NCBI GenBank assembly: GCA_903825255.1
Contig: CAIJZZ010000003.1
Coordinates: 1 to 39,528, forward strand
Reading direction: 5' to 3'
DNA from: an uncultured bacterium
GTDB lineage: Bacteria; Patescibacteriota; Minisyncoccia; Phycocordibacterales; UBA9973
Length of the DNA: 39,528 nucleotides
The notes under the pieces are model-generated. The model had not been told where the DNA came from. It was given only the letters and a program-made list of their open reading frames with translations, and did not search any database. The position numbers and the translations under genes were made by a program. Shown here piece by piece: positions 36,529-39,528 of the stretch (within the stretch, counting starts at the first letter, position 1; the number at the start of each line of letters is the position of its first letter).

Positions 36529-39144
36529 TTAATTAATCAAAGACTTCCGGTGTTGCGGTGCATTGATCATTCCGCATTTTTTCCATTTATAGACTTCACC
36601 AGTTGCTGGGTTGATGGCTCCACAAGGGCAAGGATCATTACGCCCAATATCAAGTTCATTTTTTGTTTCATTATTTACTTGCACCTTCTTAGTATCTGAA
36701 AATTCAGAAGGCTCTGCGTGGCTCGTCACCAAAGTCTGCTTTGGTCCACTTTCTTCTACTTGAATATTTGGCCTATTTTCAGTATTTATCGTACTAATTA
36801 AAGAAAGTGTTTGCTCTTTAAAAACTTCTTCCATCTGTTTAAACATCTGTAAGCCCTCTTTTTTGTATTCTACAATAGGTTCTCGCTGACCATAAGCACG
36901 TAAGTTCACTGAAGAACGTAGATAATCCATCGCTTCTAAGTGCTCCATCCAAAGAGTATCCGTGGTATATAGCGCAATCCTTCGCACCGTCTCCAAAAAT
37001 GATTCTTCGCCTAATTTTTCTCTTTTTTCTTTAATAATTTTTTCTTGTTTTTCCCTCGGCCATAGCCCTACGGGCGAGGCTTTCTCCCCGCCCGAACTAC
37101 TGGAGTCGTCCAGTAGGGCAGGCTCTCTATTTTCAACAATTTCAATTAGTAGCTTTTCAATTTCAGCCTTATCTGCACGCAACATTTTTTGACGTCTTTC
37201 ATAGATAGATTGACGTTGGTGATTCATCACGTCATCATATTCCAAAGTATTTTTTCGAGCATCAAAATGAAAACCTTCGATTTTTGCCTGAGCACCTTCT
37301 AATGCTCGACTAATAAAACCATTTTCAATCGGCTGATCTTCTGGAATACCGAAACGTCCCATCATTGTTTTAATTCTATCTGAGCCGAAGACACGCATTA
37401 AATCATCTTCAAGTGAAACAAAAAATTGTGTCTCACCTGGATCACCTTGTCGGCCGGAACGACCTCGAAGTTGATTATCTATTCGGCGTGCTTCATGTCG
37501 CTCAGTGCCCAAAACAAAAAGTCCTCCAGCATTTTTTACAAATTCATATTCTTCCTGCACGATAGGATTCCCTCCGAGTTTAATATCGATTCCACGGCCA
37601 GCCATGTTAGTAGCGATTGTTACTCCGCCTCTTTTACCTGCTTGTGCAATTATTTCTCCTTCTTTTTCATGATTCTTTGCATTCAATATTGTATGTGGCA
37701 CACCTTCTTGTTTTAAATAAGCCGAAAGTAATTCATTTTTTTCAATAGAAATCGTACCGATCAAGACTGGCTGACCTTTTTCATTTAATTCCTTGACTCG
37801 CTTAGCAATAGCACGAAACTTTCCTTTTTCTGTTTGAAAAATTGAATCAGGATGATCAGTACGAATTGTCGGCTTATTGGTTGGTATGACTAATACATCA
37901 AGTCCATACACTTTTAAAAATTCTTCGGCTGAAGTTAGAGCCGTACCAGTCATTCCAGAGAGCTTCTTATAAAAGCGAAAATAGTTCTGAAAAGTAATAG
38001 AGCCAGACGATCTTGTTTCTTTTTCAATTTTAACCCCTTCTTTGGCTTCAATCGCTTGGTGAATCCCTTCAGACCAGCGTCTACCTGGCTGAAGGCGACC
38101 AGTAAATGGATCAACAATTATAACTTCACCTTCTTTCACTACATAATCTTTATCTTTTTCAAAAATTGCTTGGGCTTTCACGGCTGTTTCCAGATGATGT
38201 ACATATTTAATACCTTTTTCTGTATAGATATTTGGAATACCAAGTAAATTTTCAGCTTTAGTAATACCTTCATCAGTCAGTGAAATCGCTCGTAATTTTT
38301 CGTCGACTGTATAATCCGTATCTTTTTTGAGTTGTTTAGCAATTTGATAAAACTTAATATAAAAATCTTCTGAATCTGAAGAAGCCGAAGAGATGATGAG
38401 CGGTGTTCGCGCTTCATCAATCAAAATAGAGTCCACCTCATCTACGATCGCAAAATTGTGCTCTCTTTGCACAAGATCATTTATTGAAGTAACTAAATTG
38501 TCGCGTAAATAATCAAAACCATATTCATGATTTGTTCCATAAGTAATATCTGCGTCATAAGCTTCACGTCGGGAACATGGTTTTAAAAATTCATATAAAA
38601 TTTTAAATTCTGATTCTTTTACCTCTTCTTCATCTTCTGTATGCGCTTTATCATATAAATAAGAAACATTTTGAGAGTTAATAACACCAATCGTTAAACC
38701 TAAAAAATTATAAATCTCTCCCATACGCACAGCATCACGACGAGCTAAATAATCATTTACAGTGACTACATGCACTCCTTTTCCAGTGAGTGCATTCAAA
38801 TAAACCGGCAAGGTCGCGACATTGGTCTTACCTTCACCAGTTTTCATCTCGGTAATATTACCCTGATGTAAGGCTATACCTCCGATTATTTGAACATCAT
38901 AGAGTCTTTCATTTAGACACCTTTTACCGGCTTCGCGTACGAGTGCAAATACCTCAGGCAAAATATCATCTAAAGTCTCGTCTTTGGCTAATCTTTCTTT
39001 AAATTCGGCTGTTTTTTTAGGAAAATCAGCATCCGCCAACTTGGAAATATCAGCCTCTAAGGAGCCTATTTTATCTACTATTTCTTTAGCTTTTTTGATG
39101 AATTTTGAACTCTCATCACCGAACATTTTATTAAACAATGTCAT
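36529..39144 (-). CDS. secA: Protein translocase ATPase SecA
   Basis: Motor that pushes preproteins through SecYEG. 871 residues: Walker A region EMKTGEGKTNVATLPVYL, VTVNDYLARRDA, Walker B AIVDEVDSILIDEARTPLIIS, GMTGTALTSAEEF, TNMAGRGIDIKLGG, GTERHEARRIDNQLRGRSGRQGDPG, and a helical scaffold near the C-terminus. The terminal zinc motif is altered: CPCG and a single KKCG 15 residues later, where CxCGSGKKYKxCC is usual; the nearby His in APQH may be a ligand. Residues about 675-693 (ALLDDSSSSGGEKASPVGLW) come from a cloverleaf-like palindromic insertion. A -10 box TAATAT ends 7 nt before the ATG. Confidence 0.96.
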   Translation of the reverse strand: MTLFNKMFGDESSKFIKKAKEIVDKIGSLEADISKLADADFPKKTAEFKERLAKDETLDDILPEVFALVREAGKRCLNERLYDVQIIGGIALHQGNITEMKTGEGKTNVATLPVYLNALTGKGVHVVTVNDYLARRDAVRMGEIYNFLGLTIGVINSQNVSYLYDKAHTEDEEEVKESEFKILYEFLKPCSRREAYDADITYGTNHEYGFDYLRDNLVTSINDLVQREHNFAIVDEVDSILIDEARTPLIISSASSDSEDFYIKFYQIAKQLKKDTDYTVDEKLRAISLTDEGITKAENLLGIPNIYTEKGIKYVHHLETAVKAQAIFEKDKDYVVKEGEVIIVDPFTGRLQPGRRWSEGIHQAIEAKEGVKIEKETRSSGSITFQNYFRFYKKLSGMTGTALTSAEEFLKVYGLDVLVIPTNKPTIRTDHPDSIFQTEKGKFRAIAKRVKELNEKGQPVLIGTISIEKNELLSAYLKQEGVPHTILNAKNHEKEGEIIAQAGKRGGVTIATNMAGRGIDIKLGGNPIVQEEYEFVKNAGGLFVLGTERHEARRIDNQLRGRSGRQGDPGETQFFVSLEDDLMRVFGSDRIKTMMGRFGIPEDQPIENGFISRALEGAQAKIEGFHFDARKNTLEYDDVMNHQRQSIYERRQKMLRADKAEIEKLLIEIVENREPALLDDSSSSGGEKASPVGLWPREKQEKIIKEKREKLGEESFLETVRRIALYTTDTLWMEHLEAMDYLRSSVNLRAYGQREPIVEYKKEGLQMFKQMEEVFKEQTLSLISTINTENRPNIQVEESGPKQTLVTSHAEPSEFSDTKKVQVNNETKNELDIGRNDPCPCGAINPATGEVYKWKKCGMINAPQHRKSLIN
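37065..37119. repeat. Three-way palindromic insertion in secA
   Basis: The outer stem GCCCTAC/GTAGGGC (37065-37071, 37113-37119) encloses two hairpins: CGGGCGAGG-ctttct-CCCCGCCCG (37071-37094) and CTACTGGA-gtcg-TCCAGTAG (37097-37116). GC-rich against an AT-rich gene, and in frame. Confidence 0.8.
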
Positions 39145-39151
39145 AGATAAT

Positions 39152-39157
39152 ATATTA
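39152..39157 (-). promoter_or_regulatory. -10 box of secA, leaderless geometry
   Basis: TAATAT on the minus strand ends 7 nt before the secA ATG. The -35 is weak. It lies just after the terminator at 39169-39198. Confidence 0.5.
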
Positions 39158-39168
39158 GCATAAAAACT

Positions 39169-39198
39169 AAAAACTTCCGATTTTCATCGGAAGTTTTT
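39169..39198 (-). terminator. Terminator of the histone-like peptide gene
   Basis: AAAAACTTCCGAT-TTTC-ATCGGAAGTTTTT, ten bases after the stop. Confidence 0.85.
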
Positions 39199-39207
39199 AA
39201 GAGAAGA

Positions 39208-39285
39208 CTATGCTCGCTTTTTGGTTGTCTTCTTTGCTCCTTTCTTTACTACTTTCTTTGCTTTTGCTTTCTTTTTTGCTGCCAT
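39208..39285 (-). CDS. Lys/Ala-rich histone H1-like peptide
   Basis: 25 residues, MAAKKKAKAKKVVKKGAKKT followed by TKKRA. Too short for the ORF track but clearly a complete unit, with promoter, leader, ORF and terminator. More than half the residues are Lys or Arg, like the C-terminal tails of bacterial H1/HC1-type proteins, so nucleic-acid binding or compaction is likely. A strong -35/-10 pair lies 122 nt upstream. It could also bind ribosomal RNA or phosphates. Confidence 0.75.
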   Translation of the reverse strand: MAAKKKAKAKKVVKKGAKKTTKKRA

Positions 39286-39324
39286 AATATTTGTCGCTTG
39301 CGCGAAATTATTTTTTTAAATTAG

Positions 39325-39395
39325 TTTGCAATAAATACGACCTCAAAATATTTTCAAAATAAATTCTAAAAATATTTAAAAATAATTATTGCAAA
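39325..39395 (-). promoter_or_regulatory. Inverted repeat in the histone-like gene leader
   Basis: TTTGCAATAA (39325-39334) and TTATTGCAAA (39386-39395), perfect 10-bp arms with inner AT-rich pairing. The predicted 115-nt leader would fold into one long hairpin, so this gene is not leaderless. Confidence 0.5.
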
Positions 39396-39406
39396 GTACT
39401 AAGTTA

Positions 39407-39435
39407 ATTATCTCGCATAATAAAATATAAAACAA
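39407..39435 (-). promoter_or_regulatory. Promoter of the histone-like peptide gene
   Basis: On the minus strand TTGTTT (39430-39435), a 17-nt spacer and GATAAT (39407-39412). Confidence 0.65.
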
Positions 39436-39439
39436 TACT

Positions 39440-39461
39440 TTTTACACAAAACTGTGGATAA
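39440..39461. other. DnaA-box pair in very AT-rich DNA
   Basis: A perfect DnaA box (TTATCCACA on the minus strand, 39453-39461) lies 4 bp from an inverted weaker one (TTTTACACA, 39440-39448), flanked by long A/T tracts up to the window end. It could be part of a replication origin or a DnaA-regulated promoter; dnaA itself is not in the window. Confidence 0.4.
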
Positions 39462-39528
39462 CTTTTTATTTAAAAAAAATATTTTAATCAAAAATTAATC
39501 TTCAAAATTTATTTTTGTAAAAAATTTA

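Overview
The window looks like a piece of a small, AT-rich genome of the Candidate Phyla Radiation (Patescibacteria, most likely a Parcubacteria/Paceibacteria-type lineage). This is inferred from gene content and style: short intergenic spaces, type IV secretion-type pilin-like proteins in tandem, a membrane-anchored solute-binding protein with no permease beside it, a four-domain ribosomal protein S1, a MurE without its N-terminal domain and a Lys/Ala-rich histone-like peptide. UGA and UAG both serve as ordinary stops, so there is no sign of UGA recoding.

Layout. 1-3131 is an accessory block: the N-terminus of a serine recombinase running off the left edge, tRNA-Ser(GCU), a hairpin-rich stretch, a second tRNA-Ser with the very unusual anticodon ACU, and a secreted protein carrying a Bacteroidota type IX secretion (T9SS) C-terminal sorting domain, which looks foreign. 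3132-8293 holds guaA, a minimal two-component pair and recG. 8295-12575 (mostly minus strand) holds an HD hydrolase directly behind tRNA-Ile(UAU), ftsH, a small membrane protein, tmRNA and smpB. 12651-15220 holds a phosphohexomutase and the infC-rpmI-rplT translation cluster. 15358-18085 encodes surface and membrane proteins, including two paralogues sharing a C-terminal anchor motif. 18209-22266 (minus) is a tandem array of T4SS-pilin-like proteins ending in a 766-residue repeat protein with the same pilin domain at its C-terminus. 22299-27564 (minus) holds a solute-binding protein, a methyltransferase, gyrA and a degenerate metallo-beta-lactamase-fold protein. 27703-29897 holds a tiny ORF unit, a membrane/coiled-coil protein and rpsA with a structured leader. 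29978-39285 (minus) holds exported proteins, murC, murD, murE, a DUF1653 protein, a Nudix hydrolase, secA and a 25-residue histone-like peptide. An AT-rich tail with a perfect DnaA box closes the window.

Two genome-wide themes stand out. First, palindromic DNA elements sit in frame inside conserved genes: three in recG and one each in the phosphohexomutase, murD, secA and the smpB 3' end. Two of them, in recG and the phosphohexomutase, share a 54-nt core with compensatory base-pair changes but have different, locus-specific outer arms. Related GC-rich palindromes lie between genes, and three of the four abut a TTGAC(A/T) hexamer that forms a promoter -35 box. Second, in about eleven genes a -10-like box ends only 5-8 nt before the start codon, which points to widespread leaderless mRNAs. 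The HD hydrolase would become leaderless by tRNA processing, because its ATG lies 3 nt beyond the tRNA-Ile discriminator base.

All calls come from reading the sequence and recalled family motifs. No database search, folding program or gene finder was run.
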